DNA of 64,000 nucleotides from Streptomyces sp. B21-083 (GCF_036898825.1 NZ_JARUND010000002.1:1798001-1862000), one strand, 5' to 3'; counted from the stretch's first letter, positions 24,173-33,363 are shown. Program-made: numbers and translations. The notes: generated by a model from the sequence alone, not told the origin.

Positions 24173-25846
24173 ATGTCGACCCTGTCCCGAGTCCGTATGG
24201 CCTACGCCCGCATCGACGCCGTGGACCGCCCCGAGGTCTGGATCGACCTGCGTCCCCAGGCCGACGTCGAGACCGAGGCCCGCGCCATCGACACCCGCCT
24301 CGCCGCAGGCGACCACCTCCCCCTCGCCGGCAGACTCTTCGCCGCCAAGGGCAACATCGACGTCCAGGGCCTCCCCACCACCGCCGGCTGCCCGGCCTAC
24401 GCCTACCACCCCGAGGCCGACGCCCCGGTCGTCGCCCGCCTGCGGAACGCCGGCGCCCTCCTCCTCGGCACCACCAACCTCGACCAGTTCGCCACCGGCC
24501 TCGTCGGCACCCGCTCCCCATACGGCGCCGTCCGCAACGCCCACGACCCCGCCCGTATCAGCGGCGGCTCCAGCTCAGGCTCCGCGACAGCCGTGGCACT
24601 GGGCCTCGTCGACTTCGCCCTCGGCACCGACACCGCCGGCTCCGGCCGCGTCCCCGCCGCCTTCAACGGCATCGTCGGCCTCAAGCCCACCCGAGGCCTG
24701 GTCCCCACCATCGGCGTCGTCCCGGCCTGCGCCTCCCTCGACTGTGTGACCGTCTTCGCCCGTACGCTCCCCGAGGCCGAGCAGGCACTCGCGCACATGG
24801 CGTCCCCGTCCGCCCGGGAACTCCCGCCCCTCCCGCAACGCGCCCCCGGCCCCTGGCGCGTGGCCGTCCCGCCGCTCGCCCAGCTCGGCGAGCTCGACCC
24901 GGGCTGGGCGGAGGCGTACGAGGCCACGGTGACGCAGCTTCGCGCCGCAGGTGTGTCCGTCCGCACGCTCGACCTCACGCCGTTCACCGAGGCCGCCGCG
25001 ATGCTGTACCAGGGCGCGTTCGTCGCGGAGCGCTACACGGCCGTAGGCGCCTTTGTCGACAAGTTGCTCGCCGAGGGAGGTGAGGCGAGCGCGACCCTGG
25101 ACCCCACCGTCGCCGGCATCGTCACCCGTGCCCGCGACATCCCCGCCCACCAGCTCTACGCCGACCAGGAGCGGCTGGCCGCCCTGCGCGCCGGCGCGCT
25201 CGCCGAACTGGGCGACGCAGACGCCCTGTTGTTGCCGACGGCCCCCGGTCACCCCACCCTCGCCGAGGTCGCCGCCGACCCGCTGGGCGCAAACGCCCGC
25301 CTGGGCCGTTTCACCAACTCCACCAACCTCTTCGACCTGGCCTCGGTCGCCGTGCCCGCGGGCCAGGTCGACGGTCTTCCCTTCGGCGTGATGCTGATCG
25401 GCCCGGCGTTCACCGACGAACGGCTCGCCACGATCGCCCGTCTGGTGCAGCCCGAGGTCCGCCTCGCGGTGGTCGGCGCACATCTCGCGGGCCAGCCGCT
25501 GAACCGTCAACTCCTCGCCCTGGGTGCCCGGTTGGAGCGGACGACCACAACGGCCCCCGTCTACCGCCTGCACGCCCTCTCCACGACCCCACCGAAGCCG
25601 GGGCTCGTCCACGTCGGCGAGGGGGAAACCGACGGAGCCGCCATCGAGACCGAGGTGTGGCGACTTCCCGCCGAAGGTCTCGGCCACTTCCTGGCCGCCC
25701 TCCCCCGCCCCATGGCCCTGGGCCGCGTCCAACTCGCCGACGGCACTCACGTATCCGGCTTCCTGTGCGAACCGGCCGCCCTCGCGGGCGCCGAGGACAT
25801 CACCACGTACGGCGGCTGGCGCGCGTACCTGGGCAGTCGCCTCTGA
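24173..25846 (+). CDS. atzF: Allophanate hydrolase
   Basis: A 557-aa amidase-signature hydrolase that splits allophanate to two ammonia and two CO2. The Ser-cisSer-Lys triad is visible: Lys59 in FAAKGNIDV, cis-Ser in GGSSSGSA (about 133), nucleophile Ser157 in GTDTAGSGRVPA. A C-terminal AtzF-type domain (about 440-557) follows, as in full-length allophanate hydrolases. ATG 24173 follows AAGGAG. It completes the pathway of the upstream carboxylase/DUF1989 genes and lies in the same direction, though 184 bp and a repeat element intervene, so it may be expressed at a different level. Confidence 0.92.
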   Translation: MSTLSRVRMAYARIDAVDRPEVWIDLRPQADVETEARAIDTRLAAGDHLPLAGRLFAAKGNIDVQGLPTTAGCPAYAYHPEADAPVVARLRNAGALLLGTTNLDQFATGLVGTRSPYGAVRNAHDPARISGGSSSGSATAVALGLVDFALGTDTAGSGRVPAAFNGIVGLKPTRGLVPTIGVVPACASLDCVTVFARTLPEAEQALAHMASPSARELPPLPQRAPGPWRVAVPPLAQLGELDPGWAEAYEATVTQLRAAGVSVRTLDLTPFTEAAAMLYQGAFVAERYTAVGAFVDKLLAEGGEASATLDPTVAGIVTRARDIPAHQLYADQERLAALRAGALAELGDADALLLPTAPGHPTLAEVAADPLGANARLGRFTNSTNLFDLASVAVPAGQVDGLPFGVMLIGPAFTDERLATIARLVQPEVRLAVVGAHLAGQPLNRQLLALGARLERTTTTAPVYRLHALSTTPPKPGLVHVGEGETDGAAIETEVWRLPAEGLGHFLAALPRPMALGRVQLADGTHVSGFLCEPAALAGAEDITTYGGWRAYLGSRL

Positions 25847-26184
25847 CGGCCACGGCCCCGCGCCGGCCCGCGCGCGCCGCGCTGTGCTGTGCCTCGTCCG
25901 GAGGGGCGCAGACCGACCTCACGCGCTCCACGTGCGGGCCGCAGCCGGGCGGGACGCCGAGTGTGGGCCGCCGCCGGGCAACCACCGTGGGGCCACAGCC
26001 GATATCGGCCCGCACTCCACGACCGCATCCAGCGAGCCTCACCCCGACCCGCCGGACCACCACGGGCCACACCACCGCCGGGCGCTGCAAAACCACGGAC
26101 CATCCGCGCATACCCCGCACGCAGGGCTCGACCCACCCAGCCGGCTCACCCCCCGGGGACCACCACACGGCCGACCGCCGGTGG
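25847..26184. other. Gene-free convergent stretch after allophanate hydrolase
   Basis: 338 bp between two converging stops. A 12-bp palindrome GCCGATATCGGC lies at 25998-26009. No gene and no strong terminator hairpin were seen. Confidence 0.5.
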
Positions 26185-29001
26185 CTATCCCACCGACGAG
26201 TACGCCACAACCCCCCGCAGCAGCCCCTCCACGGCCTTGCGCGCGTTCTTCGCGACCGTCGACCCCTCGCTGCCGGAGACCGGCGCCGCGGCCGAGATCT
26301 GGCCGAGGACGTCGATGACCTGCTTGCACCACCGGACGAAGTCGCCGGCCGGCATCTCCGCCTCACGCAGGACCTCGTCGAGGCCCCTGCCGGAGGCCCA
26401 CTCGTAGGCCGCCCAGGCGAAGCCGAGGTCGGGCTCGCGCTGGCCGACGCCCTCGCTCTGGGTGATCCGGAACTCCTCCTCCAGCGCGTCGAGCCGGCCC
26501 CAGATGCGGACCATCTCGCCGAGCGCGGCCTTGGCCTTGCCGGACGGCACCTTCGGTGCCATGGCGTCGTCGGCGACCCGCGACTCGTAGACCAACGCCG
26601 AGACGCAAGCGGCGAGTTCGGCGGGTGAGAGCCCCTCCCACACGCCCGCGCGCAGGCATTCGCTGGCGAGCAGGTCCAGTTCGCCGTAGAGCCGGGCGAG
26701 CCGCTTCCCGTGCTCGGTCACCTCGTCGGAGCGCAGATAGTCCAGCTCGGTGAGCAGGGCGACGATACGGTCGAACGTCCGGGCGATGGTGTTGGTGCGG
26801 CCCTCGATACGCCGTTCCAGTTGCGAGGTGTCACGCAGCAGCCGGTGGTAGCGCTCGGCCCAACGGGCGTGGTCCTCGCGGTCGTTGCAGCCATGGCAGG
26901 CGTGGGCGCGGATGGCGGTGCGCAGCCGGGCGATCTCGCGGTCGTCGGCCGCCTGGGACCGCTGCTTGCGGGCCCGCTCGGGCGGGATGTGCCCGGCCTT
27001 GCTGCGCAGCGCGGACGCGAGGTCACGGCGGGACTGCGGGGAACGCGGGTTGAAGGTCTTGGGGACCCTCATCCGCTCCAACGGCTCGACGGGCACGGGG
27101 AAGTCCATGGACGCCAGCCGCTTCACCTGCCGTTCGGCCGTCAGCACCAGCGGGCGCGGGCCGTCGTGCTGCTCGAAGCCACGGTGGCCGTTGGACCGGC
27201 CGGCGGGCAGCCCCGGGTCCAGGACGAGCGCGAGGCCCGCGTACTTGCCGGTGGGGACGTGGATGATGTCACCGGGCTTGAGCTTCTCCAGCGCGACGGC
27301 GGCCTCGGCGCGCCGCTGGGCGGCACCCTGGCGGGCCAGGTCGGTCTCGCGGTCCTTGAGTTCGCGGCGCAGTGCCGCATACTCCTCGAAGTCGCCCAGG
27401 TGGCAGGTCATGGACTCCTTGTAGCCGTCCAGGCCCTCCTCGTTGCGCTGCACCTGCCGGGAGATCCCGACGACCGACTTGTCGGCCTGGAACTGTGCGA
27501 ACGAGGTCTCCAGCAGCTCGCGCGAGCGGTGCCGCCCGAACTGTTCCACGAGGTTGACCGCCATGTTGTACGACGGCTTGAAGCTGGAGCGCAGCGGGTA
27601 CGTGCGGGTGCCGGCCAGTCCCGCCAGGTGGTCGGGGCTCATACCGCGCTGCCACAGCACGACGGCGTGGCCCTCGACGTCGATGCCGCGACGGCCGGCG
27701 CGGCCGGTCAACTGGGTGTACTCGCCGGGGGTGATGTCGGCGTGCTGTTCGCCGTTCCACTTGACGAGCTTCTCCAGCACGACCGAGCGGGCGGGCATGT
27801 TGATGCCGAGCGCGAGGGTCTCGGTGGCGAACACGGCCTTCACGAGGCCGCGTACGAACAACTCCTCGACGACCTCCTTGAACGTGGGCAGCATGCCCGC
27901 GTGGTGGGCGGCGATGCCGCGCTCCAGACCTTCCAGCCACTCGTAGTACCCGAGGACGTGGAGGTCCTCGTCGGGGATGGAGGCGGTGCGCTCCTCGACG
28001 AGGGCGCGCACCCGCTCCCGCGCCTCGTCGTCGTTCAGCCGCAGGCCCGCGTACAGGCACTGCTGTACGGCGGCCTCGCAGGCCGCGCGGCTGAAGATGA
28101 ACGTGATGGCGGGCAACAGGCCTTCGGAATCGAGCCGTTCGATGACTTCGGGGCGCCCGGGCGTCCACACGCGCGAGCGGGATCTGCGTTCGCGCTCACG
28201 GTCGGCCTCGCGCATGGCGCGCCCGCGTTTGCGGTCCTGGAAGGAGGGCCGCTGGGCCTCCATGCGCGCGAGCCGCGTGAGGTCGGGGTTGACGGCCTTC
28301 CTGCTGCCCTCGCCCTCCTCGAAGAGGTCGTACATCCGGCGTCCGGCGAGCACGTGCTGGAAGAGGGGCACGGGCCGGTGCTCGGAGACGATCACCTGGG
28401 TGTCGCCTCGCACGGTGTCGAGCCAGTCGCCGAACTCCTCGGCGTTGGACACGGTCGCCGACAGCGAGACGAGGGTGACCGACTCGGGGAGGTGGATGAT
28501 CACTTCCTCCCACACGGCGCCCCGGAAGCGGTCGGAGAGGTAGTGCACCTCGTCCATGACCACGTAGCCGAGGCCCAGGAGGGTCTGCGAGCCCGCGTAC
28601 AGCATGTTCCGCAGCACCTCGGTGGTCATCACGACCACCGGGGCATCGGAGTTGACGCTGTTGTCGCCGGTGAGCAGGCCGACCTTGTCCGCGCCGTAAC
28701 GGCGGCACAGGTCGGAGTACTTCTGGTTCGACAGGGCCTTGATGGGGGTCGTGTAGAAGCACTTCTTGCCCTGCAGAAGGGCGAGATGGACGGCGAACTC
28801 GCCGACGATCGTCTTGCCCGAACCGGTGGGGGCGGCCACCAGCACGCCCTTCCCCGCTTCGAGCGCCTGGCAGGCCTCGATCTGGAAGGGGTCGAGACCG
28901 AATTCGTACATCTCGCGGAAGGCCGCGAGCGCGGTGGCCTGCTCGACAGCGCGCTTGCGTGCTGCCGCATACCGCTCGGCCGGTGAGAGATCCTCTGTCA
29001 T
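26185..29001 (-). CDS. helY: Ski2-like DExH RNA helicase (HelY-type)
   Basis: A 938-aa superfamily 2 helicase. Motif I APTGSGKT, motif Ia TPIKALSNQKY, DEVH box (VVMDEVHYLSDR), SAT motif, motif IV-VI region with INMPARSVV and QLTGRAGRRGID, then a long C-terminal region of the Mtr4/Ski2 type (DSHCT-like, LAACVSALVYESR). Bacterial members probably remodel structured RNA for decay or recombination intermediates. The frame is open to 29094, but ATG 29001 lies 3 nt downstream of the transcription start predicted from the damage-type promoter. A strong hairpin separates it from tatC upstream, so it is a stand-alone unit. Confidence 0.88.
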   Translation of the reverse strand: MTEDLSPAERYAAARKRAVEQATALAAFREMYEFGLDPFQIEACQALEAGKGVLVAAPTGSGKTIVGEFAVHLALLQGKKCFYTTPIKALSNQKYSDLCRRYGADKVGLLTGDNSVNSDAPVVVMTTEVLRNMLYAGSQTLLGLGYVVMDEVHYLSDRFRGAVWEEVIIHLPESVTLVSLSATVSNAEEFGDWLDTVRGDTQVIVSEHRPVPLFQHVLAGRRMYDLFEEGEGSRKAVNPDLTRLARMEAQRPSFQDRKRGRAMREADRERERRSRSRVWTPGRPEVIERLDSEGLLPAITFIFSRAACEAAVQQCLYAGLRLNDDEARERVRALVEERTASIPDEDLHVLGYYEWLEGLERGIAAHHAGMLPTFKEVVEELFVRGLVKAVFATETLALGINMPARSVVLEKLVKWNGEQHADITPGEYTQLTGRAGRRGIDVEGHAVVLWQRGMSPDHLAGLAGTRTYPLRSSFKPSYNMAVNLVEQFGRHRSRELLETSFAQFQADKSVVGISRQVQRNEEGLDGYKESMTCHLGDFEEYAALRRELKDRETDLARQGAAQRRAEAAVALEKLKPGDIIHVPTGKYAGLALVLDPGLPAGRSNGHRGFEQHDGPRPLVLTAERQVKRLASMDFPVPVEPLERMRVPKTFNPRSPQSRRDLASALRSKAGHIPPERARKQRSQAADDREIARLRTAIRAHACHGCNDREDHARWAERYHRLLRDTSQLERRIEGRTNTIARTFDRIVALLTELDYLRSDEVTEHGKRLARLYGELDLLASECLRAGVWEGLSPAELAACVSALVYESRVADDAMAPKVPSGKAKAALGEMVRIWGRLDALEEEFRITQSEGVGQREPDLGFAWAAYEWASGRGLDEVLREAEMPAGDFVRWCKQVIDVLGQISAAAPVSGSEGSTVAKNARKAVEGLLRGVVAYSSVG

Positions 29002-29011
29002 CGTGCTTTCG

Positions 29012-29034
29012 AGACTACCGGCCCCCACTGACAA
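29012..29034 (-). promoter_or_regulatory. RecA-NDp-like DNA-damage promoter before the helicase
   Basis: Read on the minus strand: TTGTCAGTGG (29034-29025), 7 bp, TAGTCT (29017-29012). This is the closest match in the window to the actinobacterial LexA-independent damage promoter. Seven bases after the -10 the predicted start is at 29004, 3 nt before the helicase ATG. Confidence 0.72.
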
Positions 29035-29097
29035 CAGGACGATCATTATCCGGATCGATGCCTGGGAAGCCCACAATCCGCGCAGCTCAGGCAATAC

Positions 29098-29139
29098 GGA
29101 AGCGGCCGGGGCGCCCGGGTGGGCGCCCCGGCCGCTTCC
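29098..29139 (-). terminator. Terminator after tatC
   Basis: Perfect 19-bp stem (29098-29116 with 29121-29139) and a 4-nt loop GGGT, 24 bp past the tatC stop. It should separate tatC from the helicase. Confidence 0.75.
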
Positions 29140-29163
29140 GCGTCGGGACGGTGAGAGGGTGCG

Positions 29164-30123
29164 TCAGGTCACGTCGTCGTAGCCGTTGACCCGTTCCGTG
29201 CCCGTCTGTTCGGGCAGGGCACGGCTGGCGGAGACGGTCTCGATCTCGCCGATGTCCTCGGGGGTGAGGTCCAGGTCGGAGGCCTCGTCGTCATCGGGGC
29301 CCGCCTCGTCGCGCCGGCGTTTGCGCCGGTCGTTCGTCAGCGAGAAGGCCACGGCGCCGAAGTACAGGAGCCAGATCGGTCCGGCGAGCGCCAGCATCGT
29401 CAGCGGGTCCGTACTGGGTGTCGCGAGCGCCGCGAACACCGTGATACCCATGATCATGCCGCGCCACCAGCCGGCCATCTTCTTGCCGGAGAGGATCCCG
29501 GTGAGGTTGAGCATGATCAGCAGCAGCGGCAGTTCGAACGAGAGACCGAAGACCAGCACCATGCGCGTGACGAGGTCGAGCAGGTCGTCCAGCGGCAGCA
29601 GGTTGTCGACACCGAACGGCGTGAACTCGATCAGTACCTTCGCGGTGGTGGGAAGCACCCGGTAGGCGAAGTAGGCGCCGCCGAGGAACAGCGGAACGCC
29701 GGATGCGACGAACGCGTACGCGTACTTCTTCTCGCCCTTGTGCAGGCCCGGGGCGACGAATGCCCAGAGCTGGTAGAGCCAGACCGGGGAGGCGAGCACG
29801 ACACCGGCCATGAGCGACACCTTCAGCGCGAGCGTGAAGGGCGCGAGCAGGCCGTTGATCGTGATCTTCGCGCAGGGGTTGGCGTTCTGGGTCTGCTGCT
29901 TCGCCAGCTCCGAGAAGGAGGACGGACAGCCGACCGAGTCGAGCACCGGCTTCGTGAAGAAGTTGATGATGTCGTTGTAGAAGAAGGCGGCCACGATCGT
30001 GACGATCACGATGGCCAGCATGGCCTTCGCGACCCGGTTGCGGAGCTCGCGGAGGTGCTCCACGAGGGGCATCCGCCCCTCGGGATCCCTCTCCTTCTCC
30101 TTGTTGCGGGCAGACTTGAGCAA
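29164..30123 (-). CDS. tatC: Twin-arginine translocase subunit TatC
   Basis: 319 aa. Cytoplasmic N-terminus with MPLVEHLRELRNRVAKAM (the TatC signature with the essential LREL region), six membrane segments between about 35 and 265, and a long acidic C-terminal tail. TatC binds the twin-arginine signal peptide and assembles TatA for export of folded proteins. TTG 30123 is the only in-frame start before the signature, with GAGG upstream. It follows tatA by 53 bp in the same operon; tatB is not in the window. Confidence 0.94.
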   Translation of the reverse strand: MLKSARNKEKERDPEGRMPLVEHLRELRNRVAKAMLAIVIVTIVAAFFYNDIINFFTKPVLDSVGCPSSFSELAKQQTQNANPCAKITINGLLAPFTLALKVSLMAGVVLASPVWLYQLWAFVAPGLHKGEKKYAYAFVASGVPLFLGGAYFAYRVLPTTAKVLIEFTPFGVDNLLPLDDLLDLVTRMVLVFGLSFELPLLLIMLNLTGILSGKKMAGWWRGMIMGITVFAALATPSTDPLTMLALAGPIWLLYFGAVAFSLTNDRRKRRRDEAGPDDDEASDLDLTPEDIGEIETVSASRALPEQTGTERVNGYDDVT

Positions 30124-30176
30124 CCCACGTCCTCATCTCGTGCGGCAGGCCGGAGGCATCCGGCCCTGCGTCAGCG

Positions 30177-30461
30177 TCAGCGCTTGGTCGTGTCCGTGGG
30201 CTCGGTGACCGGGCGCGAGCTCGTCACGTCCCCAGGGGAGGCCTGGATGGTGCGCTGCACCGGGGGCTGCTCGTCGGTGTGCGGCGGGCCGGCGGGGGCG
30301 GTTTCCTGACCCTCCGACTTCATCGCCTTGGCCTCGCTCTTCAGGATGCGCGCGGACTTGCCGAGCGAGCGCGCCATGTCCGGAAGCTTCTTCGCGCCGA
30401 ACAGCAGGATGATGACGACGAGGATGAGAATGATCTCGGGAGCTCCGAGCCTTCCGAACAT
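30177..30461 (-). CDS. tatA: Twin-arginine translocase subunit TatA
   Basis: 94 aa. One membrane helix (about 8-22) with the [19 protein letters not shown] amphipathic helix typical of TatA, then a polar Pro/Thr-rich tail. It forms the pore-like oligomer used by TatC. First gene of the tatA-tatC unit. A damage-promoter-like site about 170 bp upstream is noted separately. Confidence 0.93.
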   Translation of the reverse strand: MFGRLGAPEIILILVVIILLFGAKKLPDMARSLGKSARILKSEAKAMKSEGQETAPAGPPHTDEQPPVQRTIQASPGDVTSSRPVTEPTDTTKR

Positions 30462-30630
30462 TTCTTTACCTTCTCACCGAGGCGGCTGGGTGGGGGTGCT
30501 GTCCGATCGTTCGGACAGGTGTCCGACCGTCGTGTTCACAGCGATCGTAACTCTCGGGGGTAAACCTGAGGCAATCCCTGTGCGTACTCCCGGTATGCGG
30601 TCCGGGCCTCGTTTTCCGGTCCGCGCCAGC

Positions 30631-30652
30631 AGCGTACCTTCCGCCACCGACA
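30631..30652 (-). promoter_or_regulatory. Possible RecA-NDp-like site upstream of tatA
   Basis: Minus strand TGTCGGTGG (30652-30644), 7 bp, TACGCT (30636-30631). Same spacing as the other three sites, with the permitted G at the A/G position. The predicted start would leave a leader of about 160 nt before tatA, unlike the others, so this one may be chance. Confidence 0.35.
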
Positions 30653-30717
30653 GGGTGACAGGGCGAAGTCGCCCAAAACACATCAACCCACGGAGTCACA
30701 GGAGAGCCGCCAGGCAC

Positions 30718-30912
30718 TCACAGCGCGTCCACGGAGCGTGCTGTGTGCACGGCGGCCCGTTCCAGATCCTCCGCGGCCCGGTTGATGCGCCGGGCGGAGT
30801 CCGTGACCTGCCTTCCCAGGCGCTGCGCCTCCAGGAAGACCCGGACGGCGAGCACCCCGAGAACGGCGAGACCCAGGAACCCCACGGCGATCGCGAACAT
30901 CGGCCAGAACAT
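30718..30912 (-). CDS. Small membrane protein, function unknown
   Basis: 64 aa: one N-terminal membrane helix (about 3-25) followed by a charged amphipathic helix (EAQRLGRQVTDSARRINRAAEDLERA) that could form a coiled coil. I do not recognise a named family. It lies between the zinc-ribbon gene and tatA on the same strand, and its ATG directly precedes the helix. Confidence 0.6.
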   Translation of the reverse strand: MFWPMFAIAVGFLGLAVLGVLAVRVFLEAQRLGRQVTDSARRINRAAEDLERAAVHTARSVDAL

Positions 30913-30961
30913 GGCCCGAGCCTAGCCCCTCACCGGGTCCTGGCCGCGGGCCCCCGGGGCC

Positions 30962-31255
30962 TCAGGACGGCGTGGCCAGCCGCAGTGTCCTGACCCCGCC
31001 CCCGGTGAGCAGCTCGACGACCCGTTCACCGGCCGGTTTGCGCACGGTCACGTCGCAGTCGGGGCAGGTGAAGGAGTAGAAGGTGGTGCGGCTGGTGGCG
31101 CCGATGGCCAGACGCAGCGAGCCCGCGGTGAGCTCGAAGTTGCCTCGGCAGTCCGGGCAGGCGGCGCGGAACACGACGGGGGCCACTCTCGTCATTCCCG
31201 CGAAGGCCGAAGCCACGGTCATGTCCCGCACACCTGACATCGGAGACTCGCTCAA
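30962..31255 (-). CDS. Zinc-ribbon-like small protein coupled to pafC
   Basis: 97 aa or slightly less. Two CPDC knuckles (AACPDCRGNFEL and FTCPDCDVTVRK) about 30 residues apart form a four-cysteine zinc ribbon; the ends are featureless. The TTG at 31255 overlaps the pafC stop (TTGA); an ATG at 31240 is an alternative. Coupling to pafBC suggests a role near that regulator, but no function is known to me. Confidence 0.65.
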   Translation of the reverse strand: MSESPMSGVRDMTVASAFAGMTRVAPVVFRAACPDCRGNFELTAGSLRLAIGATSRTTFYSFTCPDCDVTVRKPAGERVVELLTGGGVRTLRLATPS

Positions 31256-32319
31256 CGCTCCTGCTCCCGTCTGTCGTACAGCCCGTCCTGAACCCCCTGC
31301 GCCCCGGTAGCGGGCGACGCCGTCCCGAGGGCTGCCTGCGGGGCGTCGTACGCCCCCAGCGCCTCCTGGGCCGCCTGCCGGGCACTGTCCGCGAGGTCCT
31401 GCGGCGAGACGATGCGCCCGTCGCGGCCGAGCCGCAGTGCCAGGCGCCGCAGTGACGCCGGATCGGGGGTACGCAGAGTGATACGCAGCCCGCCGTCGGG
31501 AAGCTCATCGGCGCTGTCGTGCGGGTAGTACTCGGCGACCCAGCGCCCGCCGGGCCCGACGTCGACGACCACCTCGGGATCCTCGGCGGCGGGCTGCACC
31601 AGGCCCTCCGACAGGTCCCGAAGCTCTATCTCGGGCGGGGCGGCCGGCTCGTCCAGGATCCGGATCTCGGCGACCCGGTCGAGGCGGAAGGTGCGGCGCG
31701 CCTCGGAGCGCCGGCACCAGGCCTCCACATACGTGTGCCCGACGCTGACCAGCCGGATCGGGTCGATCTCCCGCTCGGTCAGCTCGTCGCGCGCGGGCGA
31801 GTAGTAGCGGATCCACAGGCGGCGGCGCTCGGAGATCGCCCGGTCGACGTCCGCGAAGACCCCGCCCTCCGACTCGAAGGTCACCGACAGTCGTGCGCTG
31901 GCCCCGGCGGCCTCACCGGCCGCCGTCTCCACCTTGGCGGTGGCCCGCAGCAGCGCCTGCCGGTCGCCCTCGCGCAGCCCGGGCAGGGTGGACACCGCGC
32001 GGGCGGCGACCAGCAGCGCGGTCGCCTCGTCGGCGGCCAGCCTGAGCGGTTCGGCGGCCTCCTCCCCGAGGGCCGCGGGGTTGTGCCACCAGATCCGCTC
32101 GCCGTCGGTGTCGATGTCGAGCAGGTCTCCACCGCGGAAGCTGGTGCCGCACATGGGCAGCACGTCCAGGTCCGAGACCAGCTCGTCCTCGGTGATCCCG
32201 AACGCGCGTGCCACGTCGCCGACGCGCGCGCCGGGCCGCTCGCGCAGATACGTCACCAGGGACAGCATCCGCCGTGTCTGGTCGATGGCGTTCACTGGCC
32301 TGGCCGGTTTGCCTGCCAC
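31252..32319 (-). CDS. pafC: WYL-domain transcriptional activator PafC
   Basis: 355 aa: N-terminal helix-turn-helix (TRRMLSLVTYLRERPGARVG, about 15-35), a WYL domain in the middle (VGHTYVEAWCRRSEARRTFR, about 200-225) and a WCX C-terminal extension. In mycobacteria PafB and PafC form a heterodimer that activates the LexA-independent DNA-damage response from RecA-NDp promoters. The start is GTG 32319, with GGGGGAG upstream and just after the pafB stop; the longer frame to 32379 is shadow. Here, unlike in Mycobacterium, pafBC is not next to pafA: two FKBP genes intervene. Confidence 0.9.
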   Translation of the reverse strand: MAGKPARPVNAIDQTRRMLSLVTYLRERPGARVGDVARAFGITEDELVSDLDVLPMCGTSFRGGDLLDIDTDGERIWWHNPAALGEEAAEPLRLAADEATALLVAARAVSTLPGLREGDRQALLRATAKVETAAGEAAGASARLSVTFESEGGVFADVDRAISERRRLWIRYYSPARDELTEREIDPIRLVSVGHTYVEAWCRRSEARRTFRLDRVAEIRILDEPAAPPEIELRDLSEGLVQPAAEDPEVVVDVGPGGRWVAEYYPHDSADELPDGGLRITLRTPDPASLRRLALRLGRDGRIVSPQDLADSARQAAQEALGAYDAPQAALGTASPATGAQGVQDGLYDRREQER

Positions 32320-32335
32320 TTGCTTGTGCTCCCCC

Positions 32336-33289
32336 TCAGCCCTTGGCCACGGCGCGCAGCCGGTCCACCACTTCGGCACGCAGCTCGGCCGGATCGAGGA
32401 CCACCACGTCCGGCCCGAACTCCACCAGCCAGGCGTCCAGCCCGTGCCCGTACGGAATCTCCAACTCGTCCCAGCCGTCGCCGAGTTCCCGTACCCGGGA
32501 CGCTTTCGCCCGAAGGGGGTAGCCGGCGCCCGTCCGCAGCCGGATCAGGGCGGAACGGTCGGCACTCTCCCCCGCCCAGCTGGCGACGGTCTCGCGGACC
32601 GTGACGACGTCGGGCACCTCGGCGGTGAACTTCGCACTCCGGCTGCGGACCTTGCCGGTGATCCGAGACAGCCTGAACACGCGTTCGGCACCCCGGTCGC
32701 GGTCCCAGCCCGCCAGGTACCAGTGACCACGCCAGCACTCCAGTGCCCACGGCTCCACCTGACGGGGCTCCGGGCGGGCGGCGGTGGCCTTGCGGTAGTC
32801 GAAGGCCACCGGGCGACGGTCCCGGCAGGCCAGCATCAGCGGCTCGAAGGCCGCCTCATGCACCGGAATACGCGGTTCCAGGGCGCCATGGGTCTCGTAG
32901 GGGTCGACGTCCTCGGGCAGACCGGCCGCACGCAGCTTCTGCAGCGCGCCACTGGCCGCACCGGCGAGACGGGCCTGCTGCCAGACCTTCGCGGCCAGAC
33001 CCAGGGCGGCGGCCTCCTCGGCGTCGAGGGTGATGGGCGGCAGCCGGTTGCTGTCACGGCCGGCGCGGTAGCCGACCTCGCCGTCGAGGTTCTCCACCGT
33101 CTCGATGACCAGCCCGAGTTCGCGCAGATCGTCCTTGTCCCGTTCGAACATCCGGTTGAAGGAGTCATCGCTGCCCGCTTCGAGATAGGCCTCGATGGAG
33201 TCACGCAGCTCGCGCTTGCTGAGCGGCCGGCGCGTCCCGAGCAGACACAGCGCCAGGTTCATCAGCCGCTCCGCCTTGGCAATGGCCAT
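32336..33289 (-). CDS. pafB: WYL-domain transcriptional activator PafB
   Basis: 317 aa. N-terminal winged helix (ERLMNLALCLLGTRRPLSKRE), WYL domain with GHWYLAGWDRDRGAERVFRL (about 200-220), then a WCX domain. It is the partner of the pafC gene 17 bp downstream. The pair is expected to bind above promoters such as those noted at 6600, 29034 and 53167 when a damage signal is present. ATG 33289 is well placed. Confidence 0.9.
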   Translation of the reverse strand: MAIAKAERLMNLALCLLGTRRPLSKRELRDSIEAYLEAGSDDSFNRMFERDKDDLRELGLVIETVENLDGEVGYRAGRDSNRLPPITLDAEEAAALGLAAKVWQQARLAGAASGALQKLRAAGLPEDVDPYETHGALEPRIPVHEAAFEPLMLACRDRRPVAFDYRKATAARPEPRQVEPWALECWRGHWYLAGWDRDRGAERVFRLSRITGKVRSRSAKFTAEVPDVVTVRETVASWAGESADRSALIRLRTGAGYPLRAKASRVRELGDGWDELEIPYGHGLDAWLVEFGPDVVVLDPAELRAEVVDRLRAVAKG

Positions 33290-33363
33290 CGACGCCCTTC
33301 GTCTTCCCTATGGTGCTTACGACGGATGACCGTACCGCTCCGAAGTGGCGCGGCAAAAGCCGA

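Noticed and set aside
25998..26009. Palindrome GCCGATATCGGC
   Set aside because: Only 12 bp, between convergent stops, with no gene start nearby.
26710..28986. Long + strand frame opposite the helicase
   Set aside because: Same antisense artefact; the helicase strand has all expected motifs.
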